Below the pieces are notes generated by a model that saw nothing but the letters and a program-made list of their open reading frames with translations, was not told the DNA's origin and did no database searches. DNA of 64,000 nt from Paramecium sonneborni (taxonomy: Eukaryota > Ciliophora > Oligohymenophorea > Peniculida > Parameciidae). Where the stretch lies: assembly GCA_905182985.1 (NCBI GenBank), contig CAJJDN010000049.1:420050-484049 (forward strand), in the 5' to 3' direction. Each line of letters opens with the position of its first letter. Position 1 is the first letter of the stretch. Positions 63,075 through 64,000 of the stretch are shown piece by piece. The translations under genes and the position numbers were made by a program.

Positions 63075-64000
63075 TCATTCATTTTTTTGATTATTTTCAA
63101 TTTTCTGAAAACTAAAAGTTTTAATAGGAATCATTTTGTAAACAGGTTTAGGGGGTAATTCAGCAGGTGGAGGATAAACTAATCTTTTTTGATTTTAAGA
63201 TGTATTTAAATTTTAGTGTTAATTTGCAAATACTGTTTTTCTTACTGCACTAATAGGTCTGTTTATAGCTGTTATGCTACTAAAAGGACGTTATTATGAA
63301 GTTGTTCTGGTTTATGGAATGACAGTATTTCTTCCTGTTAATTATTATAAAGATTAACCATCCAAATCACTAAAGGATTAGTTGGTTGATAATCTTTTAA
63401 TAGGTTTTAATTAAGAAGGCTTAACATCAACTTAGACTTTTAATGTTCTCTCTAAATTCTTAACTTATTCAAGTTATTAATTAATCATACTGTCTCTTTC
63501 TTTAGGTTTAGGCGGCATAAATTATTCATAATAATCTTTATTCTTCCTGTTAATAGATATAAATGTACTTCATCTGGATAAATTTTGATGTAACCATTTA
63601 AGTGTTTATCTTCTTAAAGACTGATTTTATTTGATTGTTTTTCTTTTTCTTCTAAACTCATTTTAAGAGGTCTTTAATATATAGGAGCTCTTTTTGAATC
63701 TAAATATATTTTTTTTGGTTTATTTTTGACATCAAGTAAGATTAAGGTATCAAGTATTAAATTTCTTTTGATAATTTTATCTAAAGGAGTATCTGTTGAA
63801 AATGAAGGAGTATGATTGACTTCTAATAACCAAGGTTTAAGGGAAGAATCTAAAAGTATATCAAATCCAAACAATTCAAAACATTATTCAATTCCATCAT
63901 TATTATGCTATTATGATCTATATAAGTGAGACAATTCTCCTTAGACACTTTGAATAGTTTTAACAATAACTTGTTTTATTTAATTAAGTAATTATTTAAC
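63075..64000 (-). CDS. Tubulin tyrosine ligase-like (TTLL) enzyme, 5' part outside window
   Basis: C-terminal part of an ATP-grasp TTLL ligase, which adds glutamate or glycine chains to tubulin in cilia. At the window edge: [20 protein letters not shown], then [20 protein letters not shown] with the Mg-binding E and N of LLEVN. After the catalytic core comes [11 protein letters not shown], a 26-nt intron, then [15 protein letters not shown] and a basic, Pro/Ser-rich tail. The wording [13 protein letters not shown] is that of the polyglutamylase branch (TTLL4/6-like). The ATP-binding N-terminal half lies beyond base 64000, so activity cannot be judged. Confidence 0.88.

Overview
This window is macronuclear-type DNA from a ciliate, almost certainly Paramecium or a close relative. 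The base composition is strongly AT-rich. Every recognisable gene reads through TAA and TAG, which must mean glutamine, and stops only at TGA. The genes are interrupted by very short introns, mostly 22-35 nt, usually GTA...TAG, and spacers are very small. Standard-code ORF calls therefore give only fragments, so coordinates here come from reading with TGA as the only stop and splicing the short introns by eye. Exon joins checked against a conserved protein are firm; others are best guesses.

Layout. 1-8.7 kb: a ubiquitin protease (cut by the window start), an FHA + RING-CH protein, an unknown basic protein, a cyclic-nucleotide-domain K+ channel, and an unresolved coding remnant. 8.7-16.4 kb: a large multipass PAS-domain membrane protein, then a ciliate-type two-pass membrane protein. 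17-24.5 kb: ribosomal protein eS7, cytosolic HSP90 ending MEEVD, a three-repeat Myb protein, a DDX5-like DEAD-box helicase and a small unknown ORF. 24.5-30 kb: a second two-pass membrane protein of the same family, an unknown ORF, ribosomal uL29, an AGC kinase and a cytochrome-b5-like protein. 30-37 kb: a cNMP-binding-domain protein, an FLVCR-like MFS transporter, an unknown protein and a SAXO-like axonemal microtubule protein. 37-48 kb: a small membrane protein, unknown proteins, a probable pseudokinase, a PTB-like RNA-binding protein and a double cNMP-binding-domain protein. 48-54 kb: secreted proteins, including one CAP/SCP protein, and several unknowns. 54-56.5 kb: a 1,176-nt direct repeat around a single N, best read as two contig ends that were not merged. 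56.8-64 kb: ribosomal uS11 and eL19, a Q-rich coiled-coil protein, an ANKRD13-like protein, a small MGC protein and a TTLL tubulin-modifying enzyme cut by the window end.

The gene set is a normal ciliate mix: cilia and cytoskeleton (SAXO, TTLL), membrane signalling (K+ channel, cNMP domains, AGC kinase, PAS protein), protein turnover (USP, RING-CH), RNA and ribosome genes. Neighbours are not organised as operons. Genes lie in divergent, convergent and tandem pairs, sometimes only 22-32 nt apart. I see no tRNA, rRNA, CRISPR array or transposase. I did not find a clearly new multi-gene system; the most unusual items are the contig-overlap duplication, the probable pseudokinase, the RING/FHA fusion and several unrecognised genes.
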